44,685 nucleotides of DNA from an actinobacterium SCGC AAA044-N04 (GTDB lineage: Bacteria; Actinomycetota; Actinomycetes; Nanopelagicales; Nanopelagicaceae): assembly GCA_000378885.1 (NCBI GenBank), contig KB900463.1, forward strand, positions 1 to 44,685, written 5' to 3'. This document shows, in pieces, positions 15,866 through 24,602 of this stretch; the first letter of the stretch is position 1; each line of letters begins with the position of its first letter. The notes under the pieces were generated by a model. The model was not told the DNA's origin, searched no databases, and saw nothing but the letters and a program-made list of their open reading frames with translations. Position numbers and translations under genes: made by a program.

Positions 15866-17014
15866 ATGAGTAATAGAACTCGACAATTAATATCAACTGC
15901 TCTCATTACCTCTGTCTTGTCCATCCTAATTGGCGGCTTTGCGGTGGTGAGTACATACCGCAGCGAAATTGCAATTATTGATAAACACCTTAACCAAGTT
16001 GAAAGTGATATTCGGGTCAACCCACTGGATGCAGTCAGTATTGCCTTACTTAGTATTGAACAAAACAATTTTGATTTAACCTTAGGGTTTGCAACTCCAA
16101 CAGGTGAAGTAACAATTCTGCGTGAATCTGTTGGGACACCTCTAGATGGACCAGATTTGCGCATACGCCATGTTCCTATTCCAGAGGGTGATGAATTAAT
16201 CATTGCCAGCTCGCTTGTAGATATAAATCGCTCACTTGATCTAAATCTCTGGAAACTCTTAATTTTCATTATTCTTGCAAACATCCTTGCTTCAATAGCC
16301 ACCTCGCTGCTTTCTAGATCAGGGGCACTTGCCCAAGAGCGTGCTCAACGACAAAAGATGCAGGAGTTTTTGGGAGATGCAGCACATGAACTGCGCACAC
16401 CTATGACTGTTGTTAAAGGTTACGCCGAACTTCTCAAAGGAAAACAGTTAGACCCTGAGAGAGAAAGTGCTGCCTTCGACCGGCTTAATTCTGAGTTAAA
16501 GCGAATGGATTTTCTCATTGGCGATTTGTTGATGCTTGCTCAATTGGGCGAAGAAGGCAACATTGATTTTGAAAGTATCGACCTTGCTGAGTTGGTTCGT
16601 GAAAACATCTCTGATTTTAAGGAGATAGCTCCAACACATCCGCTCACCACTCAGATTGATGAGAACGTCGTATTGATTGGCTCAGAAAAGTATTTACGGC
16701 GCTTTATTCAAAATGCTCTAACTAATATTCGCTTACACACACCTGCAAGTACACCAGTGCGAGTGAGCATCAAAGCTGACAAGCAGATCATCATGATTAT
16801 TGAAGACGCTGGACCGGGATTACCTGCCGAGTCCTATGGCGAAAAAATTCGAGGGCTCAAGCGCTTTGATAGATCCCGCTCGCGAGATACGGGTGGCACA
16901 GGTCTTGGTATGAGCATCATGAATGCGGTAATTGAAAGACATAAGGGAACATTCACTCTTCGCAAGAGCGAACTTGGGGGCTTGGCAATTGAAGTTCACC
17001 TGCCCCGCACTTAG
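15866..17014 (+). CDS. Membrane sensor histidine kinase, partner of the OmpR-type regulator
   Basis: The product has 382 residues. Helix 1 spans about residues 8-29 and helix 2 about 128-149; an extracytoplasmic domain of about 98 residues lies between. No HAMP domain is visible: a 20-residue linker leads directly to the dimerisation motif FLGDAAHELRTPMTVVKGY with phosphoacceptor His174, then the HATPase boxes (QNALTNIR, EDAGPGLP, DTGGTGLGMSIMNAV). It should phosphorylate the regulator encoded six bases upstream. The extracytoplasmic domain is short and mixed alpha/beta and matches no sensor I know, so the signal is open. Confidence 0.93.
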   Translation: MSNRTRQLISTALITSVLSILIGGFAVVSTYRSEIAIIDKHLNQVESDIRVNPLDAVSIALLSIEQNNFDLTLGFATPTGEVTILRESVGTPLDGPDLRIRHVPIPEGDELIIASSLVDINRSLDLNLWKLLIFIILANILASIATSLLSRSGALAQERAQRQKMQEFLGDAAHELRTPMTVVKGYAELLKGKQLDPERESAAFDRLNSELKRMDFLIGDLLMLAQLGEEGNIDFESIDLAELVRENISDFKEIAPTHPLTTQIDENVVLIGSEKYLRRFIQNALTNIRLHTPASTPVRVSIKADKQIIMIIEDAGPGLPAESYGEKIRGLKRFDRSRSRDTGGTGLGMSIMNAVIERHKGTFTLRKSELGGLAIEVHLPRT

Positions 17015-17023
17015 ACTTAATGG

Positions 17024-17770
17024 GTGAAACTACTAACTTTAGTGTTCTTGCTTGCCATTGGGCTTGGCCTGGCTTATTGCATTCGCTCATTACGCGCGCT
17101 GCATAGAAAAGTAAATACAAGAATTGCCCGTGAAATTTCGGCTTCAACAAAAGAATTAAAGGCAGAAGTTTGGCAATCCTTTCGCCAAAGTGAAGCAATG
17201 CAACAGTTGTTATCGCTTTTAAAATTTAGTGCACCAGTTCCACCAACGCGTAGTTGGGCAGCATCCCCAGATCTACTCTTAACTCTGACACAGCTAGTTC
17301 GCACCCATAATCCCAAATTAGTTGTCGAACTTGGCTCTGGTGTTTCCACGTTGGTAGTTGCAAAAGCTGGAGCGAAGAAAGTAATTAGTATTGATAACTC
17401 TGCTGAGTTTGCAGGCAAAACTCGAGAAGTGTTAAAAGAGCACAAGGTGCGAGGTGTTGATATTCGTGTGGCTGAACTCAAAGCTCATATTTCAGGGGTG
17501 GATTGGTATGACACCAACATAATAAAAGATTTAAAGCGCATTGATTTACTCATAGTTGATGGCCCACCAGGATCAAAAAACCCACAGGCACGCATGCCGG
17601 CTCGCGCTGAGTTCATTGCCAAACTCTCGCCTAAGGCAATTATTGTTATCGATGATGTTAATCGTGATGGTGAGCGCAAGCTTGCTGAGGCATTTGCTAA
17701 AGCTCTTCCAAATCACATTCTTACTATTTACCCACATGAAAAGGGCACAGCGGTAATTTCGCCTAAATAA
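17024..17770 (+). CDS. Membrane-anchored class I SAM-dependent methyltransferase
   Basis: The start is GTG 17024, ten bases after the kinase stop. An N-terminal hydrophobic helix (LLTLVFLLAIGLGLAYCI, residues 3-20) is followed by a basic coiled segment (residues 21-70) and a Rossmann methyltransferase domain: motif I VVELGSGVSTLVVAKAG, acidic motif II VISIDNS and post-I LLIVDGPPGS. It resembles the Methyltransf_24 family, which includes small-molecule O- or N-methyltransferases; the substrate is unknown. The membrane anchor is unusual for this family. Four bases separate it from the next methyltransferase gene. Confidence 0.8.
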   Translation: MKLLTLVFLLAIGLGLAYCIRSLRALHRKVNTRIAREISASTKELKAEVWQSFRQSEAMQQLLSLLKFSAPVPPTRSWAASPDLLLTLTQLVRTHNPKLVVELGSGVSTLVVAKAGAKKVISIDNSAEFAGKTREVLKEHKVRGVDIRVAELKAHISGVDWYDTNIIKDLKRIDLLIVDGPPGSKNPQARMPARAEFIAKLSPKAIIVIDDVNRDGERKLAEAFAKALPNHILTIYPHEKGTAVISPK

Positions 17771-17773
17771 CTC

Positions 17774-18967
17774 ATGCCTCAATCAATAGATGAAGCCTTA
17801 GAGCAGGCATGTGCGCTTATTTTGGATACTAGTTCTCTCGTGCGAGTGGTTTTATCAGGCCGCCGGCGCAATATGCAGGTAGAGCACGAGAGAATTGATA
17901 TTAGGCCAGTTGAAATAAAAGGCACCGTCGTTTTACAACTTACTCACAACGATGGCAAAGCCACAACTACAAAAAATATTGCTCCAAATAAATCAGAAGT
18001 CCTGCAACTACTCTCTAGTGGTTATGCAAATATCACGGTGGATAGCGTGGATGGTTCAACCAGTATCCGTGTGACAAAAAGTGGTGAAGCTCAAGTTCAC
18101 TATGAAAAGAAGGTCCTAGAACAGAACTTGTCCCACGATAAGAAAAAAGAGCGTTTATTAGATCCAGCAGATCCATTTTTACTTGAAGTTGGTATCGCCG
18201 ATCACAAGGGCCAGATCAAGCCATCAAAGAACGATAAATACAAACAAGTAGAAGAGTTTCTTCGCTTACTGGTTCCAACTCTTAACTCGGCAATTGAAGC
18301 TGGCCAGATTGCAAAGCCAAGTAAGGAGAAGCCACTTTCAATCGTTGATCTTGGATGTGGACATGCTTATTTAACTTTTGCAGCCCACCAGTACTTAAGA
18401 AGCATTGGAATGCCTGTTCATGTCACAGGAATTGATGTGCGCCCAGCATCGCGTGATCGAAACAATGAGATAGCAACAAAGCTTGGAATCTTAGAAACAA
18501 TAACTTTTAAGGCAGAAGAAATAGCGACAACTACTACCGATCAGGCAGATGTTGCAATTGCACTACATGCTTGTGACACAGCAACCGATGATGCAATCGC
18601 CTGGGCGGTCAACGGTGGTGCAAAGCTTTTGTTAATCGCCCCTTGTTGCCATCACGATATTCAAAAGCAGATGGAGCAAAGCCCAGAGCCATGGGGAGCA
18701 ATTACTAAGTTTGGTGTGATGAAAGAGCGCATGGGTGACATCCTTACTGATGCACTGCGTGCACAGATCTTGCGCATTGTGGGATACCGTGTGGAAATTA
18801 TTGAGTTCATCGGGGGAGAACACACACCGCGAAACATCATGATTCGTGCAGTAAAGACTGGAGCGCAACCCGACTCCCTTGATATCGATAGATATCGCGA
18901 AATCACCAGTCAATGGGGCGTAGTGCCTGCCCTTTCAAAGAAAATTTCTACCTTCACTATCGGTTAG
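17774..18967 (+). CDS. Methyltransf_32-type (METTL25/RRNAD1-like) methyltransferase
   Basis: The 397-residue product has a C-terminal methyltransferase domain with motif I VDLGCGHAYLTFAAH (about residues 194-208), motif II GIDVRPASRDR, and LHACDTATDDAI followed by the APCCHHDI signature, the pattern seen in the METTL25/RRNAD1/GSTCD group (Methyltransf_32). Those proteins modify proteins or RNA; the target here is unknown. The N-terminal 170 residues look like a separate beta-rich, basic module (GRRRNMQ, VRVVLSGR, ITVDSVDG) perhaps for nucleic-acid binding. It is directly coupled to the preceding membrane methyltransferase and ten bases ahead of argG. Confidence 0.83.
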   Translation: MPQSIDEALEQACALILDTSSLVRVVLSGRRRNMQVEHERIDIRPVEIKGTVVLQLTHNDGKATTTKNIAPNKSEVLQLLSSGYANITVDSVDGSTSIRVTKSGEAQVHYEKKVLEQNLSHDKKKERLLDPADPFLLEVGIADHKGQIKPSKNDKYKQVEEFLRLLVPTLNSAIEAGQIAKPSKEKPLSIVDLGCGHAYLTFAAHQYLRSIGMPVHVTGIDVRPASRDRNNEIATKLGILETITFKAEEIATTTTDQADVAIALHACDTATDDAIAWAVNGGAKLLLIAPCCHHDIQKQMEQSPEPWGAITKFGVMKERMGDILTDALRAQILRIVGYRVEIIEFIGGEHTPRNIMIRAVKTGAQPDSLDIDRYREITSQWGVVPALSKKISTFTIG

Positions 18968-20302
<1,335 letters not shown>

Positions 20303-20311
20303 AGGATGGAA

Positions 20312-20806
20312 ATGAATTCAAAGCTCAGAAACTTAGCAATTGCAGCAGTAATCGCGCTTGCGATTACATCCCTTTCAGCATGTGGAGGAAAAGACAAAGT
20401 GGCAGATTCAGCATCAAATGGCCTACCGGCAGTAACAGCTAATGCTGGTGAAGCACCAACAATTACGGCACCTACTGGTACAGCGCCAACAACTCTTCAA
20501 ACACAAGACATCATTGTTGGAACGGGCACAGAAGTTCAAGCATCTTCCACTCTGACCGTTCATTACACACTCATGACTTGGTCAAATGGTTCTATTGTTG
20601 AATCGTCATGGTCAGGTGGACAACCAGCAACGTTTCCTCTTTCTGGTGTTATCGCTGGATGGCAACAAGGGCTACCTGGTGCAAAAGTTGGCGGTCGTCG
20701 CTTACTCGTTATCCCAGCAGATCTTGGCTATGGTCCAAATGGTTCAGGCCCAATCGGACCAAATGAAACTCTGATCTTTGTTGTAGACATCATTGCTGTT
20801 TCATAA
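20312..20806 (+). CDS. FKBP-type peptidyl-prolyl isomerase lipoprotein
   Basis: From ATG 20312, which has GGATGG a few bases before it (an alternative ATG at 20306 adds two residues), the 164-residue product begins with a lipoprotein signal peptide; lipobox LSAC places the mature Cys at residue 25. An FKBP domain follows from about residue 65 to the end (VHYTLMTWSNGSIVESS, VIAGWQQGLPGAKVGGRRLL, IPADLGYG, LIFVVDIIAV). It should help fold exported proteins at the outer face of the membrane. It ends just ahead of the terminator at 20817. Confidence 0.9.
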   Translation: MNSKLRNLAIAAVIALAITSLSACGGKDKVADSASNGLPAVTANAGEAPTITAPTGTAPTTLQTQDIIVGTGTEVQASSTLTVHYTLMTWSNGSIVESSWSGGQPATFPLSGVIAGWQQGLPGAKVGGRRLLVIPADLGYGPNGSGPIGPNETLIFVVDIIAVS

Positions 20807-20816
20807 CAAGGCTTAA

Positions 20817-20860
20817 AGAAAACCCCATCAGCCACTTTGGCTGGTGGGGTTTTCTCTTTG
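20817..20860 (+). terminator. Rho-independent terminator after the FKBP gene
   Basis: Arms 20817-20834 and 20838-20855 form an 18-bp hairpin with one G-T wobble and a three-base loop, GC-rich in the middle, and the 3' side ends in TTTTCTCTTT. It closes the long same-strand run 15177-20806 (regulator, kinase, two methyltransferases, argG, FKBP). Confidence 0.9.
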
Positions 20861-20898
20861 TTCATCGTGTGTTTACCCAATCAATGTACACTCTATAC

Positions 20899-21546
20899 AT
20901 GAAGAAGGTGTTTGCCGAGTTTCTTGGCACTGCGTTTTTAGTAGCAATCGTTGTTGGTTCAGGCATCATGGCCACGAATCTTTCCCAAGATGTCGGCGTG
21001 CAACTGCTCATGAATACGATTTCAACTGTCTTTGGCTTGTATGTATTAATCACTATTCTGGCTCCTATTAGCGGAGCCCATTTCAACCCTGTTGTAACAA
21101 TGATTGATCTCATCCAAGGCAAGAGCTCAACGGTTCAATTTATTCAATACTCAATCGCTCAAGTACTAGGTGCGATAGCAGGTGCCATGCTGGCTAATGC
21201 AATGTTTAGTCACGCATTGCTTGAAACATCAACCAAGATTCGCTCAGGTGGCAATCTCTATATTGGCGAAATAGTTGCCACTGCCGGTTTAATCCTTTTA
21301 ATCAATCTTTTGGTTAACCAGAAAAACCTTGTTGTAATCCCAGCAGCCGTTGCCGCCTGGATAGGAAGTGCTTACTTCTTCACAAGCTCCACATCCTTTG
21401 CAAACCCTGCAGTCACTATTGGACGAACCTTTAGCGACTCCTTTGCTGGAATTGCGCCAGAGTGCGCGCCAAAGTTCATCGCTGCTCAAGTGCTCGGTGC
21501 CCTTATTGGCTTAGGTCTAACAAAAGTGCTCACACATGACAAATAA
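20899..21546 (+). CDS. MIP/aquaporin-family channel, arsenic-associated type
   Basis: Starting at ATG 20899 (MKKVFAEFLGT, the usual MIP opening; in-frame ATGs at 20869 and 20884 are less likely), the product has 215 residues and six helices. The first half-helix carries NPV (SGAHFNPVVT) instead of NPA, and the second has NPA (FANPAVTIGR) but the residue after it is Val, not the usual Arg of the selectivity filter. That suggests a wider, neutral-solute channel. Since arsC overlaps its 3' end by 11 bases, arsenite (As(OH)3) efflux is the likely job, as in AqpS of Sinorhizobium; this is inference. Confidence 0.85.
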   Translation: MKKVFAEFLGTAFLVAIVVGSGIMATNLSQDVGVQLLMNTISTVFGLYVLITILAPISGAHFNPVVTMIDLIQGKSSTVQFIQYSIAQVLGAIAGAMLANAMFSHALLETSTKIRSGGNLYIGEIVATAGLILLINLLVNQKNLVVIPAAVAAWIGSAYFFTSSTSFANPAVTIGRTFSDSFAGIAPECAPKFIAAQVLGALIGLGLTKVLTHDK

Positions 21547-21937
21547 GCCCACCGTGCTTTTTGTTTGTGTGCATAACGCTGGCCGTTCTCAAATGGCAGC
21601 AGGTTTCATGAAGGCATTAGGACAAGATCGTGTGGAAGTTCTCTCTGCTGGCTCTGCACCAAAAGATTCAATTAATCCTGTTGCAATTGAAGCTATGGCA
21701 GAGCTGGGTATAGATATTGCAAATAATGTTCCAAAAATCTTAACTCCAGAGGCAGTTCAAGCATCTGATGCCGTTATAACAATGGGCTGCGGTGATGCTT
21801 GCCCGTTCTATCCAGGCAAGCGCTATGAAGATTGGGTTTTAGAGGATCCTGCAGGACAAGGCATTGAATCAGTACGAGTGATACGAGATGAAATCAAGAA
21901 GCGAGTGGAAACTTTGCTTGCAGAGCTGCTTGTTTAA
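21536..21937 (+). CDS. arsC: Arsenate reductase, low-molecular-weight phosphatase family
   Basis: This 133-residue protein has the phosphatase loop CVHNAGRS (Cys11-Arg17, CX5R) and two further cysteines, Cys85 and Cys89, in MGCGDACP, which suits thiol relay during reduction of arsenate to arsenite. It may use thioredoxin (as S. aureus ArsC) or mycothiol (as corynebacterial ArsC); the sequence does not decide this. It follows and overlaps the channel gene, so arsenate would be reduced and arsenite let out by the channel. There is no ArsR repressor or ArsB/Acr3 pump next to it. Its stop shares TTAA with the convergent permease gene. Confidence 0.92.
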   Translation: MTNKPTVLFVCVHNAGRSQMAAGFMKALGQDRVEVLSAGSAPKDSINPVAIEAMAELGIDIANNVPKILTPEAVQASDAVITMGCGDACPFYPGKRYEDWVLEDPAGQGIESVRVIRDEIKKRVETLLAELLV

Positions 21938-22671
21938 GAAAGTACGAATTTAGCTCCAGCTATTAGTAGGACAACACCCAAAGCCCGCTTCACTCCCACT
22001 GATGAGAATCTCTTGATTCCAAAGCGTGTGCCAATAAATGCTCCGAGTAATACGGCCACTAAAAACACAGGCAGCTCACTTGGCAGTGATGATGTTGATT
22101 GAAGATTGCCAAGTAATCCAGCAGTTGAGTTAACAAAGATAAAGGCAGCAACTGTTCCGCTAGCAGCTTTAACGCTCACCCAACCTAACCAGATGATCAG
22201 GGGGGAGAGGAATATGCCACCTCCTGTGCCAGTGATTCCAGATAACAAACCAACGCCTGCACCAATAATTACAGCTAAAGGTTTATTTACTTCCCTATGA
22301 GCCTTGTCGCTTTGTAACGCTTGGACTAAAAAGCGCACACCAGATAACAAAAGCAGCACACCAATTACTGGTCTGTAGACATTACTGGGCAGATTAATAC
22401 GTCCGCCAATGAATGCTGCAGGCACCGAGCCCACACTTAAATAGAGAAATAGAGTTTTGTTGAAGTAATTACTCTTGATATAGCGAAGAGATGTAAAGGA
22501 TGAGACAAAGATATTAAGAGTAAGTGCCGTTGGCTTAATAACCACGGGGGGAAGATCAAAGAGGGTCATAACGGCTATATAGGCGGATGCACCTGCATGG
22601 CCAACAGAGGTGTAGAGAACTGCTCCCAGGAATAAACAGCCTGCGATAAGCAGCGTTTGTGCTTCAAACAC
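21934..22671 (-). CDS. TauE/SafE-family membrane permease
   Basis: The product has 245 residues from GTG 22671, with seven or eight predicted helices and the TauE/SafE pattern (GHAGASAYIAVMTLF, FVSSFTSLRYIKS, LLSGITGTGGGIFLSPLIIW). Family members export sulfite, sulfoacetate or other organosulfonates, though most are uncharacterised. The start codon shares a base with the stop of the hydrolase gene upstream (TAGTG), so they are coupled; a joint task is possible but not shown. Confidence 0.9.
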   Translation of the reverse strand: MFEAQTLLIAGCLFLGAVLYTSVGHAGASAYIAVMTLFDLPPVVIKPTALTLNIFVSSFTSLRYIKSNYFNKTLFLYLSVGSVPAAFIGGRINLPSNVYRPVIGVLLLLSGVRFLVQALQSDKAHREVNKPLAVIIGAGVGLLSGITGTGGGIFLSPLIIWLGWVSVKAASGTVAAFIFVNSTAGLLGNLQSTSSLPSELPVFLVAVLLGAFIGTRFGIKRFSSVGVKRALGVVLLIAGAKFVLS

Positions 22672-23648
22672 TACTGAACAGCTTTAACTATCTGTTCACT
22701 AAGCCATTTGCGAAGATTGTATGCATCATCGACCATGAAACCATGACCAAAGAAGCCATGAATCATTCCTGGGTATTCCTTCATTGTCACAGGCACGCCT
22801 GCTTTTTCTAGCGCAGCTGCATAGTTAGCACCATCATCGCGCAAGACATCATGCTCGGCTAAGCCAATGATGGCTGGTGCAACGTTTTTGAAAGTAGTTG
22901 CTCGCGCGGGGATGGCATATTTGTTGTTCATGTGAGCCTCTGGAACATAGAGGTTCCAACACCACTGCATACCAACACTTTCTAAACCAAAGCCAGTTTC
23001 ATGGGCAAGGTATGACTGTGATTGAAAATTAGTATCAAGACATGGATAGATAAGCATTTGATAGGCAAGCTTCACGTCTCCTGTGTCAGCTGCTTTGAGT
23101 GCAACTGCTGCAGCTAAATTGCCCCCAGCGCTATCGCCTCCCACGCCAATCTTTGTTGGATCGATTCCAAAGCGCGCAGCGTTTTTTGCAACCCAGAGCA
23201 AACCTGCATAGCAATCATCAAAAGGTGTAGGGAATGGATGCTCTGGTGCTTTTTGGTAGTTGATACCAATAACAACAAAACCAGTCTCTGCTGCAATGTT
23301 GGTCATCTGCGGGGCATAGCGAAGTGTCCAGCTAAATACCCAACCACCGCCATGGAAATAAACAAGAGCAGGAGCATTGGGTTTAACGTTTTTAGGACGA
23401 TAAATCACTGCATGCAGATCTGCTGTGGGAGAAGTGAAATAGGTATGTTCGGTGTGCACATCATTTGATTCAGGACCTGCATACTTTAAGTAGTCAGCAG
23501 CATCTGCTCTGCGCTCTTCTAACGTTGCATCAGCCGGCATTGGATTATTGGCGGCGGTGTAGTCGAGAAAGGCTTTGGTCTGTGGGTGCATAGTCATAGG
23601 CGCTAGGGTATTCCAACTCTCATTGGTGCGCTCTACACTTTCACTCAT
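22671..23648 (-). CDS. Alpha/beta hydrolase, hormone-sensitive-lipase (acetyl-esterase) family
   Basis: The longest frame gives 325 residues; ATG 23594 (MHPQTKAFLDY preceded by MT) is where the homologous part starts and may be the real beginning. The protein has the oxyanion motif YFHGGGWVFSW, the nucleophile elbow GGDSAGGNLAA, the acid AEHDVLRDDG and the His in MIHGF, all as in the alpha/beta hydrolase-3 (HSL, group IV esterase) family. Substrates are short-chain esters. No signal peptide is seen. It is divergently paired with the VOC gene at 23647; if the longest frame is right, the two ATGs overlap on CATG. Confidence 0.9.
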   Translation of the reverse strand: MSESVERTNESWNTLAPMTMHPQTKAFLDYTAANNPMPADATLEERRADAADYLKYAGPESNDVHTEHTYFTSPTADLHAVIYRPKNVKPNAPALVYFHGGGWVFSWTLRYAPQMTNIAAETGFVVIGINYQKAPEHPFPTPFDDCYAGLLWVAKNAARFGIDPTKIGVGGDSAGGNLAAAVALKAADTGDVKLAYQMLIYPCLDTNFQSQSYLAHETGFGLESVGMQWCWNLYVPEAHMNNKYAIPARATTFKNVAPAIIGLAEHDVLRDDGANYAAALEKAGVPVTMKEYPGMIHGFFGHGFMVDDAYNLRKWLSEQIVKAVQ

Positions 23649-24021
23649 GTCTATCGCCCACCACGTTTACACCGCAGTGGACTGCGCCAACCCAGTATCC
23701 CTTGCCCTCTTCTATGCAGAGATAACTGGCTGGGATGTGGGAGAGATAGAAGACTTAGAAGATGAATGGGTAGATCTATTCCATAACGGTGTGCGCATGA
23801 TGGCTTTTCAAAAAGTCTCCAACTACATCCCACCTACCTGGCCAGAAGGTCCCGTTCCCCAACAACTACATTTTGATTTTCATGTTAAAGATCTAGATAT
23901 TGGTGAGAGCAAAATATTGGCAATTGGCGCTACCAAGCATGAAGTGCAACCAGGCACCAACTTTAGAGTCTATTTAGATCCAGAAGGTCATCCATTTTGC
24001 TTGGTGAAAAACCCTCAATAG
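23647..24021 (+). CDS. VOC-family (glyoxalase-like) protein
   Basis: From ATG 23647 the product has 124 residues and a vicinal-oxygen-chelate fold: a first beta-alpha-beta-beta-beta unit (HVYTAVDCANPVSLALFYAEITGW, with the metal-side acidic EDLEDEW) and a second (LHFDFHVKDLD, YLDPEGHPFCLV). Such proteins act in dioxygenase, epimerase or resistance reactions; the substrate cannot be read. It matches the short actinobacterial Glyoxalase_6-like type. It is divergent to the esterase and ends about 115 bases before a secreted protein gene. Confidence 0.82.
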   Translation: MSIAHHVYTAVDCANPVSLALFYAEITGWDVGEIEDLEDEWVDLFHNGVRMMAFQKVSNYIPPTWPEGPVPQQLHFDFHVKDLDIGESKILAIGATKHEVQPGTNFRVYLDPEGHPFCLVKNPQ

Positions 24022-24135
24022 TAAAAGTTGGTTTTAACACCTAAAACGCGACATAACTCACATAGATTCAAGATGCGTGCTCCAGTACTCGCCTTTACTC
24101 TTTTCCAAAGACAATCGAAAACAATCGGAGAGTAA

Positions 24136-24579
24136 ATGAAAAAGGCAGTTGCAGTAATTTCAGTCATATTTTTAGCACTTAGCGCCCAGCCTGCCCAGGC
24201 TGCTGCAAAAGTTAAAGTCTTGAATGCAAGCAAAGTTTCAACAAAGACAGGGCTAGTTACTATCACTGTTTCTGGGCTTCCAAAAGAGCACGGAATCTAT
24301 GTTTCCCAGTGCATGGGAATTGAAAAGGGAACGACTGTGCCTTCAGCCTGTAATCCAGCAAAGGCTTCAAAGCTCTGGGTCTCTAATGTGGCCGCAGATC
24401 TAAAGATGGGCGCTAAACCGGCAACTGCAAAGCTCACCATCAAGGTTGATAAGTACTTCAAAGATGGCGATTGTGTTCACACAAAGTGCATCATCTATGT
24501 GACCAATGATCACAACGCAACCGATAAGACTGCCTTCCAGGCAATCCCATTTAAGTTTGGCGGGATCAATCTCTTTTAA
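24136..24579 (+). CDS. Secreted neocarzinostatin-like beta-sandwich protein
   Basis: The product (147 residues) has a signal peptide with the likely cut at AQPAQA-AAKVKV and a mature domain with the pattern KTGLVTITVSGLPKEHGIYVSQC followed by a second Cys, then CVHTKCIIYVTNDHNATDKTAFQAIPFKF. This layout (early SQC, later CxxxxC, FxxxIPF end) resembles the neocarzinostatin fold, an immunoglobulin-like domain of actinobacterial chromoproteins, here without a partner biosynthetic cluster. A plausible ribosome binding site (CGGAGAG at about 24126-24132) precedes it. It converges on the YHYH gene with a gap of 23 bases. Confidence 0.75.
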   Translation: MKKAVAVISVIFLALSAQPAQAAAKVKVLNASKVSTKTGLVTITVSGLPKEHGIYVSQCMGIEKGTTVPSACNPAKASKLWVSNVAADLKMGAKPATAKLTIKVDKYFKDGDCVHTKCIIYVTNDHNATDKTAFQAIPFKFGGINLF

Positions 24580-24602
24580 TTTAGAGCTTGATTTACAAGG
24601 CG

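Noticed and set aside
18632..18913. Antisense frames opposite the METTL25-like gene
   Set aside because: They have no start context or family pattern and lie fully within the conserved methyltransferase domain.
24022..24135. Repeated ACAATCG(A/G) motifs ahead of the neocarzinostatin-like gene
   Set aside because: Only two short copies; too little to call an operator or repeat.
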